From Synergistaceae bacterium (lineage in GTDB: Bacteria > Synergistota > Synergistia > Synergistales > Synergistaceae), in NCBI GenBank assembly GCA_031290815.1, contig JAISLO010000208.1, positions 1 through 9,340 of the forward strand: DNA of 9,340 bases, read 5' to 3'. Numbering within the stretch: position 1 is the first letter of the stretch; the number at the start of each line of letters is the position of its first letter. The position numbers and the translations under genes were made by a program. Of the stretch, positions 1-7,001 are shown piece after piece. The notes beneath the pieces are model-generated. The model saw only the letters and a program-made list of their open reading frames with translations. It ran no database searches and had not been told where the DNA came from.

Positions 1-1696
1 CCATGGCCGACAGCAGATCGTCCTCAATATCGTCGACGTCGTCTGAATCCTTGGCCAACGCCGATTCGTAGCGCTCGAGGAGGGCTGCGAAGGATGTTTT
101 CTGCGGCCCTGGAGGCATCCCGTCGAGCAGTATTCTGGCGCGATGTGTGACGAAGTTGACGGACGGCTCGGGCGTATCAGGCTCGCCGGAGTCGTCGTCG
201 TACAGGTCCTCCTTCAGTTCCTGGCTGAGCTCCTTGTCGGGATTCTTGCTGTCAAAATATACCTCGACCTTTTTGCTGTACCCCTTGTGCTCTGCGGTGA
301 GATGAATTATTCCGTTGAGATCATAAGAATACTCGACCTCGACCGGCGAGTCCGCCTCTGCTTTCGCCAGCTCCAGGTTAGTGAGCCCTATAAGGGTGTT
401 CTCTCTGGGCACTTCGGATTCGCCCTGATAGACTTTAAGCCTCACAAACTTCTGGTTTTCTTCGACGGTCCAGAAGAGTTTTGCGCGAGTGGCCGGTATT
501 TGGGTATTGCGCGGGATTATCGGGACACACTTTATTGTGCCGCTGCTTAGTTCGAGAGCCCCGAGGCTCAACGTGTGAGATGTCACGTCCAGCAGGATCT
601 GCTCTACGTTCTCGCCGCTGATTATCCCTCCCTGTATCGCCGCTCCAAACGCGACGCTGAGATCGGGGTCGACGGCGGGCATGCTCGCGTCCCCGAATAA
701 TTCGGAGAGCCTCTGAGGAACTACCGGCATTTTGGTCATCCCGCCGACCAGCAGAACCTTGTCTATGTCCTTCGCGCGAAGCTTCGCTTCATCGAGGGAC
801 TTGCGCACAAAATCGATTGTGCGCTCCAGGAGATGGGACGCCCACTCCTCGATGTCGTCCCTCGATATCTCGGTCGATATCGTGCAGCCTCTCCCGTTCG
901 GCGTGGGAATGTTGGCTTCCTCAATCTTGACGGTGCCCTTGACGGAGAGGTCTATCTTTGCCTGCTCGGCAACCGCCGACAGCCTTGCGACAGCAGGGAT
1001 GAAGTCCGAGAGGTCGGGGCCGCCGCCGGAGACAATGACCTTGATAAGGTGGTCGACTATGCATCTGTCGAAGTCGTCTCCGCCGAGCCTCGTGTCTCCG
1101 GTACTGGCCAGTACCTCGATTATCTCGCTCATCCTCAGAACGGACACGTCGAACGTGCCTCCGCCGAGGTCGTATACGAGAGCGTGTTTCCACGAACTGC
1201 CCACGTTGCCGGACGAGATGTTGATATGATCGTAAAACAGCGCGGCTGCCGTCGGCTCGTTTATGATCCTCTCGACCGACAACCCCGCCTTCTTTCCGGC
1301 CTCCATCGTAGACCTTCGCTGAGCGTCGCTGAAATAGGCCGGGACAGTGATGACCGCGCTTGAAACCTTGTATCCCTCAAGGCGCGCGGCCTCATCGCAG
1401 AGATAACGCAGAATCATCGCTGAGATGTCCTCGGGGCTGTATGACTTTTTGCCGATGACGATATTCTCGTCCGTCCCCATTCGGCGCTTCACAGAGCGGA
1501 CCGACTGCTCCGGAAAGGCGACAGCCCGGTTTTTGGCCTTGCGCCCGACGAGGATTTCGCCTTCACTGAAGCTTATCACAGACGGGACTACGCCGTTGCC
1601 GTCGATCGGTATCACTCGCGGCTTGCCATTCTCCAAGACGGATATGCAGGAGTTTGTCGTCCCAAGATCAATGCCAAAAATTTTCGACTCTTTCAT
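1..1696 (-). CDS. Hsp70-family chaperone (divergent DnaK/HscC-like), 3' end outside window
   Basis: The reading frame is open from ATG at 1696 to the window edge, giving 565 residues without a stop. Hsp70 proteins are ATP-driven clamps that bind unfolded segments. Visible in order: phosphate-1 motif GIDLGTTNS (residues 8-16), VPAYFSDAQR (118-127), INEPTAAAL (145-153), phosphate-2 motif DLGGGTFD (176-183), LVGGMTKMP (316-324), interdomain linker ILLDVT (367-372), substrate-binding beta domain to about 483, then an acidic helical region. Catalytic equivalents of E. coli DnaK D8, K70, E171 and T199 are all present (D10, K70, E147, T181), so ATPase activity is expected. Residues 75-88 replace a much longer segment in DnaK, so the nucleotide-binding domain is compact. 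The lid region is rich in Asp/Glu. It lies six bases behind the J-domain gene and is third in the operon. It is probably a specialised paralogue rather than the housekeeping DnaK; client unknown. Confidence 0.95.
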   Translation of the reverse strand, partial: MKESKIFGIDLGTTNSCISVLENGKPRVIPIDGNGVVPSVISFSEGEILVGRKAKNRAVAFPEQSVRSVKRRMGTDENIVIGKKSYSPEDISAMILRYLCDEAARLEGYKVSSAVITVPAYFSDAQRRSTMEAGKKAGLSVERIINEPTAAALFYDHINISSGNVGSSWKHALVYDLGGGTFDVSVLRMSEIIEVLASTGDTRLGGDDFDRCIVDHLIKVIVSGGGPDLSDFIPAVARLSAVAEQAKIDLSVKGTVKIEEANIPTPNGRGCTISTEISRDDIEEWASHLLERTIDFVRKSLDEAKLRAKDIDKVLLVGGMTKMPVVPQRLSELFGDASMPAVDPDLSVAFGAAIQGGIISGENVEQILLDVTSHTLSLGALELSSGTIKCVPIIPRNTQIPATRAKLFWTVEENQKFVRLKVYQGESEVPRENTLIGLTNLELAKAEADSPVEVEYSYDLNGIIHLTAEHKGYSKKVEVYFDSKNPDKELSQELKEDLYDDDSGEPDTPEPSVNFVTHRARILLDGMPPGPQKTSFAALLERYESALAKDSDDVDDIEDDLLSAM

Positions 1697-1702
1697 CTTC
1701 GC

Positions 1703-2077
1703 TTAATTCTTTCCTCTCCATTCGATATTCGACGTATCCACGGATTCGAAGATTACGTCGGCTTTGCGCGCGTTTCCGCTGTCGATCAGCGCGTCCAGGT
1801 CGCACAGGTCGGATTCCTCCGGTTTGAGTTCCTTTCTGTCCCCCCAGAGGAATCCCGCGAACTCGAGTTTGTTCATCTCGCACGTGCCCAGATCCAAAAG
1901 GTTTTGGAGGTAATCGTCACTCAGACACACTTTTTCATAGGCGTTGTGAAATGTCGCAAACCGCTCCGGGAAGCGTTCCGGAGGATAACGGCGAACCACC
2001 TTCACGTATGCCGCCCTCACTTCCTCAGGATCCGCGTCGCGCCGAATCCTCAGAATTTCGTACGCTGACTCAATCAT
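1703..2077 (-). CDS. Small J-domain co-chaperone with PPE in place of HPD
   Basis: This 124-residue protein opens with a J domain at about residues 2-57: helix I (SAYEILRI), helix II (EEVRAAYVKVVRR), the loop, and helix III with FHNAYEKV, the usual F-x-x-x-x-A-Y pattern. J proteins deliver clients to Hsp70 and trigger its ATPase through the HPD tripeptide. Here the loop reads YPPER (31-35), so His becomes Pro and Asp becomes Glu. No Gly/Phe region, zinc finger or client-binding domain of DnaJ follows; residues 58-124 are an unrecognised acidic tail. The ATG overlaps the TGA of the GrpE-like gene (ATGA at 2074-2077) with a GGGGAG ribosome site just upstream, so translation is coupled. The next gene, Hsp70, begins six bases after the stop. 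The J-fold assignment is firm; whether it still stimulates the Hsp70 is inference. Confidence 0.88.
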   Translation of the reverse strand: MIESAYEILRIRRDADPEEVRAAYVKVVRRYPPERFPERFATFHNAYEKVCLSDDYLQNLLDLGTCEMNKLEFAGFLWGDRKELKPEESDLCDLDALIDSGNARKADVIFESVDTSNIEWRGKN

Positions 2078-3357
2078 TCGCTCCCCACCCGTTCTTCAAA
2101 TTCACCCTCCGTCCAATTCCTCGTTTCGTTATCCGCGGCGGCGGAGTACTGATCGACCACGGCTTCACTCTCCATCCCGATCTCCGTTTCGCCGCCGGCG
2201 GCAGCGGAGTACGGGTTGACAACTGCTTCGTATCCTGTACCATCTTCTGATTCGCACTCCATCCAGTTCCCAGTTTCGTCATTTGTCACAACGTCAGGCC
2301 GGTCGACCGCCGCCTCGTCCGCCATCACGCCTTCTGACTCGCCCTCCGTCCGGCTCTCCGTCTCGTTATCCTCCGCAACAGGGCAGTGGCCGTCCGCGGT
2401 TTCGCTCCCCGCTTCGTTATCCGCAATGACGCGGCGCTGATCGATCACAACTTCATCGTATGCCGTAACGGGGTATCGGTTGACGGCCTCTTCGTTCTCA
2501 ATCCAGTTCGAGGTTTCGTCATTCGTCACAACGGCGGGCCTGTTGACCACCACGGACGCATATCGCAAGACCTCCCCCCCGGACGAGAACCCAGGACGGA
2601 CGAGCTCCAGCACATATCCTTCCGGCTCGCAGGGGTCGCAGCGCACGGCGCACGCCTCGTGAATGGATGGGTTGAAGGGAACTCCGGTCTCAGCCAGGAT
2701 CTCCAGGCCAAATTGATCGAGAATCGCGGCTAGTTTTGCCCAGAGCACTTGAAACTCCGGCGAGTCGGGCTGAGACCTATGCCACAGCACAAAACTCTCC
2801 GTAAAGGCCATGAGAGGCTTCAATGACTTGGATTCATCCCGCATCCTGCGCAAGATTAAGAGTGCAGACTTTTGGTTCTCAAAGACGCTCTCCAACGCGG
2901 CCTGATTTCTGCGCTCCTGGCGGACCGACTGCTGAATGCGCTCATCCACAACGTTGAGACGGTCTGAGATATATGCCTCGATTCCTCCCTCCAATTCCTC
3001 GATTTTTTCGGATATCCTCTCGTCCATCGAGACTAAATGGTCTGAAATATACGCCTCGATTCTTTCCCCCAATTCTTCAACTTTTTCAAATGCCCTCTTG
3101 TCAGCCGAGACTAAGCGGTTAGAAAAATTCGCCTCGATTTTTTTCCCAAATTCTTCGATTTTCCCAGACGTTCTCTTATCCATCAAGACTAAGCGGTTAG
3201 AGATATACGCCTCGTTTTTTTTTGCAAATTCCGTAATTTTTTTGGATATCCTCTTATCCGTCGAGACTAAGCGGTTTGAGATAAACACCTTGACCTTTCT
3301 CAAAAATTCCACGATTTTTTTAAAGATCCTCTTATCGATCGGGCCCAAACCTAACAT
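2074..3357 (-). CDS. GrpE-like nucleotide exchange factor with N-terminal coiled-coil repeats and acidic C-terminal tail
   Basis: The protein has 427 residues, about twice a normal GrpE. Residues 7-136 are five tandem 26-residue units (DKR-I-KKI-EF pattern, ending ISNRLVS) plus part of a sixth, predicted as a long coiled coil. Residues 140-220 resemble GrpE helices (LKPLMAFTESF, LDQFGLEIL). Residues 225-272 match the GrpE beta wing: GVPFNPSIHEA, then PEGYVLELVRPGF and GEVLRYASVVV. GrpE dimers open the Hsp70 nucleotide cleft through this wing. Residues 273-427 form a low-complexity acidic tail with degenerate repeats. It is first in the operon, and its stop overlaps the J gene start. A GGGGGG run at 3371-3376 lies 13 bases from the ATG, rather far for a Shine-Dalgarno, so the start is moderately sure. 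No signal peptide or membrane segment is seen; cytoplasmic. The homology call rests on the wing and the gene context. Confidence 0.85.
   Translation of the reverse strand: MLGLGPIDKRIFKKIVEFLRKVKVFISNRLVSTDKRISKKITEFAKKNEAYISNRLVLMDKRTSGKIEEFGKKIEANFSNRLVSADKRAFEKVEELGERIEAYISDHLVSMDERISEKIEELEGGIEAYISDRLNVVDERIQQSVRQERRNQAALESVFENQKSALLILRRMRDESKSLKPLMAFTESFVLWHRSQPDSPEFQVLWAKLAAILDQFGLEILAETGVPFNPSIHEACAVRCDPCEPEGYVLELVRPGFSSGGEVLRYASVVVNRPAVVTNDETSNWIENEEAVNRYPVTAYDEVVIDQRRVIADNEAGSETADGHCPVAEDNETESRTEGESEGVMADEAAVDRPDVVTNDETGNWMECESEDGTGYEAVVNPYSAAAGGETEIGMESEAVVDQYSAAADNETRNWTEGEFEERVGSE
2092..2550 (-). repeat. Degenerate acidic repeats in the C-terminal tail of the GrpE-like protein
   Basis: Residues 270-422 contain imperfect copies of a module that reads roughly VV-(N/D)-x-P/Y, then TNDET or ADNET, then NW and an acid-rich stretch. 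Clear copies begin near residues 271 (VNRPAVVTNDETSNW), 351 (VDRPDVVTNDETGNW), 379 (VNPYSAAAGGET) and 401 (VDQYSAAADNETRNW). Spacing is irregular, about 21 to 29 residues for the best copies. The tail is rich in Asp, Glu, Asn and Thr and has few hydrophobic positions, so it is probably disordered. Confidence 0.75.
2950..3339 (-). repeat. Five tandem 78-bp units encoding 26-residue coiled-coil repeats
   Basis: The units lie at 3262-3339, 3184-3261, 3106-3183, 3028-3105 and 2950-3027, all in frame and all exactly 78 bp. Each encodes a variant of DKRIS-KKIEEF-KKIEAYISNRLVS. At DNA level the plus-strand word ACTAAGCGGTT recurs at 3110, 3188 and 3266, exactly 78 bases apart, with a diverged copy at 3032. 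The block is visibly more A/T-rich than its surroundings. A partial sixth unit follows at residues 137-142. Twenty-six is not a multiple of seven, so the hydrophobic stripe would have hendecad-like spacing. Confidence 0.93.
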
Positions 3358-3430
3358 TCCGGCATCTCTTCCCCCCTGGCAAACCTCAGGCCTATGAAAA
3401 AGCGCCCGATATTGTATCCTAGCATGACGT

Positions 3431-3436
3431 ATTATA
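3431..3436 (-). promoter_or_regulatory. Candidate -10 element for the chaperone operon
   Basis: The minus strand reads TATAAT here, preceded by a T-rich stretch. Transcription would begin near 3424 and leave a leader of roughly 65 bases before the GrpE-like ATG at 3357. The hexamer 17 bases upstream (TGAAGG) is a poor -35, so this is a weak or activator-dependent promoter if it is real. Confidence 0.35.
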
Positions 3437-3669
3437 AAACAATTTACGCCGCGCCTTCATCTACCGCAAGAGACAAATATCAAACAAATGAAGCGCGGCC
3501 CGCAATGTTATTCATGTTCTCATAATATACCATAAATAGCCCTTGTGCGGCAGGAAAACACAAATTCGCGCGCGGTTTCGGCATTATTTTCGGACAGCCT
3601 CCTCATTTGAATCAACGATGAACAGTTTATACCGCATGCCTCAAGCATTCAACCCCTCAAAATTTCTGA

Positions 3670-3698
3670 ACTTAGACCTGACGAATGTGAGGTATAAT
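3670..3698 (+). promoter_or_regulatory. Candidate promoter of the phosphomannomutase gene
   Basis: A consensus TATAAT lies at 3693-3698 on the plus strand, about 50 bases ahead of the GTG start at 3749. The -35 region is poor: CTTAGA at 3671-3676 with a 16-base spacer matches three of six consensus positions. Position and the perfect -10 make it the best candidate for this gene. Confidence 0.5.
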
Positions 3699-3734
3699 AG
3701 CCGCTGGAGAAGCGTCTTTTCCAAATTTTCGCGC

Positions 3735-3741
3735 AGGGGGG
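3735..3741 (+). promoter_or_regulatory. Ribosome binding site that fixes a GTG start
   Basis: AGGGGGG lies seven bases before GTG at 3749. This spacing supports GTG as the initiator, and the protein then reaches the family's EYDIRG motif at residue 15, as expected for this family. Confidence 0.75.
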
Positions 3742-3748
3742 CACAGTC

Positions 3749-5146
3749 GTGGAAAATCATAAACCTCAAATTCCAGCGCACATCTTTAGGGAGTACGACA
3801 TACGCGGCATCGCTGAGAACGAGCTCGACGACCATACGGTCCGAAAGATCGGGCAGGCTTATGGGACTTACCTGTCGGACTTTGGAATATTTTCGGTCAC
3901 CGTCGGCGGAGATGCGAGACTTTCCACCGCGCGCATAAAAGCGGGGATCATATGCGGGCTGACTGAAGCCGGAATCTCCGTCACCGACATCGGAATGGCC
4001 GCGACCCCGACATTCTACTGGAGCCTCCACCACTTCAGCGTTGAAGGTGGCGTTATGGTAACAGGGAGTCACAACCCGCCCGAGTTCAACGGCCTCAAAC
4101 TGGCGCATGGGAAGACGACGATATGGGGCGACGATATTCAGGAGATATACAGGATCATATCCGAGGAACGCATCCATACGGCGGACACGCCAGGGGTTGT
4201 CAAAACCGAGGATATCTCTGAACAATACACGGACATGCTCGCTTCCAGGATAAAACTCGGCCCGAGGAAGCTCAAGGTCGTCCTCGACTCCGGCAACGGT
4301 ACGGGCGGACTCTTCGCCCCAAAGTTCCTCCGCGCCATAGGCTGCGAGGTCATAGAGCTTTTCAGCGAGCCTGACGGACGCTTTCCAAACCATCACCCCG
4401 ATCCAACAAAGAGAGAGTACCTCTCAGCACTCATGGCATCGGTGCTGGAAAACGAGGCGGACGCAGGCATAGGATTCGACGGGGACTCGGACAGAATAGG
4501 CGTGGTCGACGACAGGGGAAACATGATCTTCGGCGATCAGTTGATGCTGCTCTTCTGGCGGGAGATCCTCCCTAAACATCAAGGGGCAGCCGTGATAGTG
4601 GAGATAAAGAGCTCCATGGCGCTCTTCGAAGAGGTGAAGAAGCTCGGCGGCCGCCCGGTCTGGTGGAAATCGGGCCATTCCCTGGTCAAGGCCAAGATGA
4701 GGGAGGAGAACGCCCTCTTCTCGGGCGAGGTATCAGGGCACATGTTTTTCGCGGATGAGTACTATGGATTTGACGACGCGTTCTACGCCGCCGGCAGACT
4801 GCTTCGGATACTTTCGAATACCGACAGAAGGTTATCCGACATCATTGCGGCCATGCCGTCGTACCCGTCGACAGCCGAAACACGGTTCGGCTGTCCGGAC
4901 GACCAAAAGTCCGGGATCGTCGAGAGGGTGAAGGAATCCGCAATGCGCGGCATGGAGACATTGACGGTCGACGGCGTTCGGATAATATACAAAAACGGCT
5001 GGGGCCTTCTTAGGATGTCGAACACACAACCAACGCTCGTCGCTCGCTGTGAGGGACGGACAAAGGAAGACCTGGAGCTGATCTGCGCCGATATGAAGCA
5101 CAGGATACGAGACGCCGGCGGCCCGGACTTCGAGTGGGAGTATTAG
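3749..5146 (+). CDS. Phosphomannomutase/phosphoglucomutase (alpha-D-phosphohexomutase family)
   Basis: The cytoplasmic enzyme interconverts hexose 6-phosphate and hexose 1-phosphate, supplying precursors for GDP-mannose or UDP-glucose and so for cell-surface polysaccharides. At 465 residues it is the length of AlgC/ManB-type bifunctional enzymes. All four functional loops are intact: EYDIRG (15-20), phosphoserine loop TGSHNP (105-110, Ser107 carries the phosphate), magnesium loop DGDSDR (244-249), sugar-specificity loop GEVSGH (326-331), and phosphate-binding loop RMSNTQP (422-428). The GEVSGH form is typical of PMM/PGM enzymes rather than phosphoglucosamine mutase. It starts at GTG with a strong ribosome site. 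It stands alone on this strand, divergent from the chaperone operon and convergent with the radical SAM gene. Preference for mannose or glucose phosphate cannot be told from sequence alone. Confidence 0.96.
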   Translation: MENHKPQIPAHIFREYDIRGIAENELDDHTVRKIGQAYGTYLSDFGIFSVTVGGDARLSTARIKAGIICGLTEAGISVTDIGMAATPTFYWSLHHFSVEGGVMVTGSHNPPEFNGLKLAHGKTTIWGDDIQEIYRIISEERIHTADTPGVVKTEDISEQYTDMLASRIKLGPRKLKVVLDSGNGTGGLFAPKFLRAIGCEVIELFSEPDGRFPNHHPDPTKREYLSALMASVLENEADAGIGFDGDSDRIGVVDDRGNMIFGDQLMLLFWREILPKHQGAAVIVEIKSSMALFEEVKKLGGRPVWWKSGHSLVKAKMREENALFSGEVSGHMFFADEYYGFDDAFYAAGRLLRILSNTDRRLSDIIAAMPSYPSTAETRFGCPDDQKSGIVERVKESAMRGMETLTVDGVRIIYKNGWGLLRMSNTQPTLVARCEGRTKEDLELICADMKHRIRDAGGPDFEWEY

Positions 5147-5220
5147 ACACCTCTCTGACTGTCTGATTATTGATTGCTGTCCGCAGAACAAGTCCCCTTA
5201 CATGGATAGCGGAATCAGAC

Positions 5221-5263
5221 CGTCCCGTTTTCGGACGAAAACTTTATTGCCGAAAACCTCGGG
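5221..5263. terminator. Overlapping alternative hairpins in the convergent intergenic region
   Basis: The 163-base gap between two convergent genes holds a word, GTTTTCGG (5227-5234), that can pair with GAAAAC at 5237-5242 (tight six-bp stem, GGAC loop) followed by TTTATT, or with CCGAAAAC at 5250-5257 (perfect eight-bp stem, 15-base loop). CGTCC/GGACG (5221-5225, 5233-5237) gives a third option. None is a GC-rich stem followed by a long U tract, so a weak terminator for the phosphomannomutase transcript is the most that can be claimed. Confidence 0.3.
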
Positions 5264-5309
5264 CATGGCGCGGATAAAATATAATACGCTGCTCGCCGCC
5301 TGAGGGTTT

Positions 5310-6977
5310 TTAAACCTCCAGGTACTGCGTCAGCAGTGCGAGAGATTGATCGTCCATGTCGCACAGTGCTCTTTTCATGTCCGCCGCCGAGTGGAACGGC
5401 CTGCCGTCGAGGATCCGTTCCGCCCTGGCCCTTCCAACTCCGGGGAGGGCCGTGAGTTCCGCCCTGGAACAGCGGTTTATATCCAGAGGCCAGGGGACGG
5501 CGGTGAGGGATCTGCTTCCCCTGTCGGTTACCATTACGTCGATTCGTTCCCCTGGCTCATGGTCCTGGGATGCAACGCCGACGAGCGGCGGATAGCTTCC
5601 GAGCGGCCTGCCGAATATGACATTGCCCGACCTCTCCTCCAGTATGACATCGCGCAAGATGGTACCGTTCGGAGCGACCCGCCCAAGCATGACTGGATCG
5701 ACCTCGCGTCTGACCCACTCCTTCCATCTCCGATAGTCCCTCTCTCGCGCGTTCGGCGGGTTGGACTCCAGCGAAGCGTCGAGGCCGGTTCCAGGAAAGA
5801 TCATGGCCCTCCTGATGTTTATGCGCCTCACGGCCAGGCCCTCGTCCAGCAATGTGTTCAGAAATGACCTGTTCCACTCGAAACTGTCCTTGCTCTCCCC
5901 CGCCAGGCCGGCCAGGAAATTTATGCCCGGCAGCAGCGACGGCATCGAACGCGCCGTTCTTCTCGCTCCGCCGGCGTCGTTTATGATCCTCACTACCGTC
6001 ACGGCTTCCTCCAGAGAGACCTTGAGCCCGTTGGCCTCGCGCACCGCCGGGTCGAGGCACTCGATGCCAAGGGAGAGCCCGTCTCCCTCAGTATTGCGCT
6101 CAGCAATTATCCTGACGCAAGCCTCTGATTCGCTTGGGAAGCGGGCAACGGTCGCAGGATTGCAGTTGTCGGTGTGGAGGACCCTCGGGTTTGGGACGGC
6201 ACACCTTATGGCTGAGTACAGCTCGTCGATCGCATGAGGGTTCGGCCTGTAGCCGAACGGCGTGCGTTCTCCGCCCCAGGCTAAGATGTTAGAGCATCGG
6301 CCGAGCCTGAACGAGGTCATTCCCGAGGCGCGGAGCGCCCCGATCTCCGACGCGACCCCGCCGGCGGACCGCTCCGTGTACGCGTCCCGCGTTCCCTCGG
6401 TGCAGAACGAGCACCTGACGCCGCAGGAATCCTGCCTGTCGCAGCCCCTCGATATCTCGATCTCGGCCATCAGGTTCGGGTACGAGGGGTGGAGCCTCAT
6501 CACCGCCGCTCCAGCCGAGGCCATCTCGTCCAGCCGTCCGTAATCCATGCGCGCGGAGTCGAGCCATTCCCCGGTTCCGCAGAAGAGATCGAGCGACGCC
6601 CACGGGTCGCCGCGAGAAAAGTGGTCCACCCCGTCCGGGAGAATGTCATCGGCCCTTCCGCCGCCCCTCATGATATATCCATGCCGTATAGGACCGCCGA
6701 GGATCAGCCTCCCTCGCCTTCGCGCTCCGGCGCTCTCCCGCAGCTCGCGGAGGGAGAGCGGAGTTCCGCCTCGGTAGCGCCCTGGCACAGTGAGCCCCAT
6801 GATCACGATCACAATGTCGGACGAGGCCATGTCATCCAACGTCTCGCCCTTCGAGGCCCGCCAAAGATCACATGTAGCATATCTAACCTCGTGCCCGCGC
6901 GAGAGCAGCACGCCGGCGCAGTATCTGACGTAAGGGGACACATAAGGTGGAACGCCGAAGCAGGCCGGCTCATCCAC
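5310..6977 (-). CDS. Radical SAM enzyme with C-terminal TRAM-like region and helix-hairpin-helix (COG1031 type)
   Basis: The first standard codon in frame is GTG at 6977, giving 555 residues, but homology and ribosome-site spacing suggest the true start is ATC at 7004, adding KSFILDGY before VDEP. Residues 1-150 resemble the N-terminal region of this family (DEPACFGVPPY, LILGGP). The [4Fe-4S] motif CGVRCSFC (Cys185, 189, 192; C-x3-C-x2-C) follows EISRGC, and the radical SAM barrel continues to about 400. Residues 427-485 look like a TRAM-type beta domain (GRVAPNGTILRDV, FGRPLG). Residues 498-538 carry a ComEA-like helix-hairpin-helix, LPGVGRARAERIL at 511-523. TRAM and HhH bind nucleic acid in other proteins, so RNA or DNA modification is plausible, but the family has no established reaction that I know of. 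COG1031 is known chiefly from archaea. Its own promoter overlaps the end of the upstream gene. Confidence 0.9.
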   Translation of the reverse strand: MDEPACFGVPPYVSPYVRYCAGVLLSRGHEVRYATCDLWRASKGETLDDMASSDIVIVIMGLTVPGRYRGGTPLSLRELRESAGARRRGRLILGGPIRHGYIMRGGGRADDILPDGVDHFSRGDPWASLDLFCGTGEWLDSARMDYGRLDEMASAGAAVMRLHPSYPNLMAEIEISRGCDRQDSCGVRCSFCTEGTRDAYTERSAGGVASEIGALRASGMTSFRLGRCSNILAWGGERTPFGYRPNPHAIDELYSAIRCAVPNPRVLHTDNCNPATVARFPSESEACVRIIAERNTEGDGLSLGIECLDPAVREANGLKVSLEEAVTVVRIINDAGGARRTARSMPSLLPGINFLAGLAGESKDSFEWNRSFLNTLLDEGLAVRRINIRRAMIFPGTGLDASLESNPPNARERDYRRWKEWVRREVDPVMLGRVAPNGTILRDVILEERSGNVIFGRPLGSYPPLVGVASQDHEPGERIDVMVTDRGSRSLTAVPWPLDINRCSRAELTALPGVGRARAERILDGRPFHSAADMKRALCDMDDQSLALLTQYLEV

Positions 6978-7001
6978 GTATCCGTCGAGGATAAAAGATT
7001 T

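Larger units (their letters stand above)
3358..3748. other. Divergent intergenic region between the chaperone operon and the phosphomannomutase gene
   Basis: These 391 bases separate two divergently transcribed units and hold no credible gene. They contain AT-rich promoter-like words on both strands. Besides the candidates listed separately, a minus-strand extended -10 (TGG then TATATT, plus-strand 3524-3532) and a minus-strand TATAAA (3626-3631) are visible. I found no CIRCE element (TTAGCACTC-N9-GAGTGCTAA), so HrcA control of the chaperone operon is not indicated here. Confidence 0.7.

Noticed and set aside
143..1706. Several plus-strand open frames (143-550, 732-1229, 833-1363, 1425-1706)
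   Set aside because: They lie antisense to the Hsp70 gene, show no family features and exist because of its codon bias.
2936..3397. Plus-strand frame of 153 codons across the repeat block
   Set aside because: It is the mirror of the 26-residue repeats of the GrpE-like gene; the repeat makes any frame look periodic and there is no ribosome site.
3358..3560. CIRCE element expected for an Hsp70 operon
   Set aside because: Looked for the TTAGCACTC inverted repeat and found no match.
3358..3748. CRISPR or other repeat array in the intergenic region
   Set aside because: No repeated units with spacers; the only tandem repeat nearby is inside the coding sequence.
3641..4396. Minus-strand frame of 251 codons antisense to the phosphomannomutase gene
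   Set aside because: No recognisable domain, and the opposite strand carries all catalytic motifs of a known enzyme.
5280..5285. Plus-strand TATAAT as a promoter
   Set aside because: No acceptable -35, and it would drive transcription antisense into the radical SAM gene.
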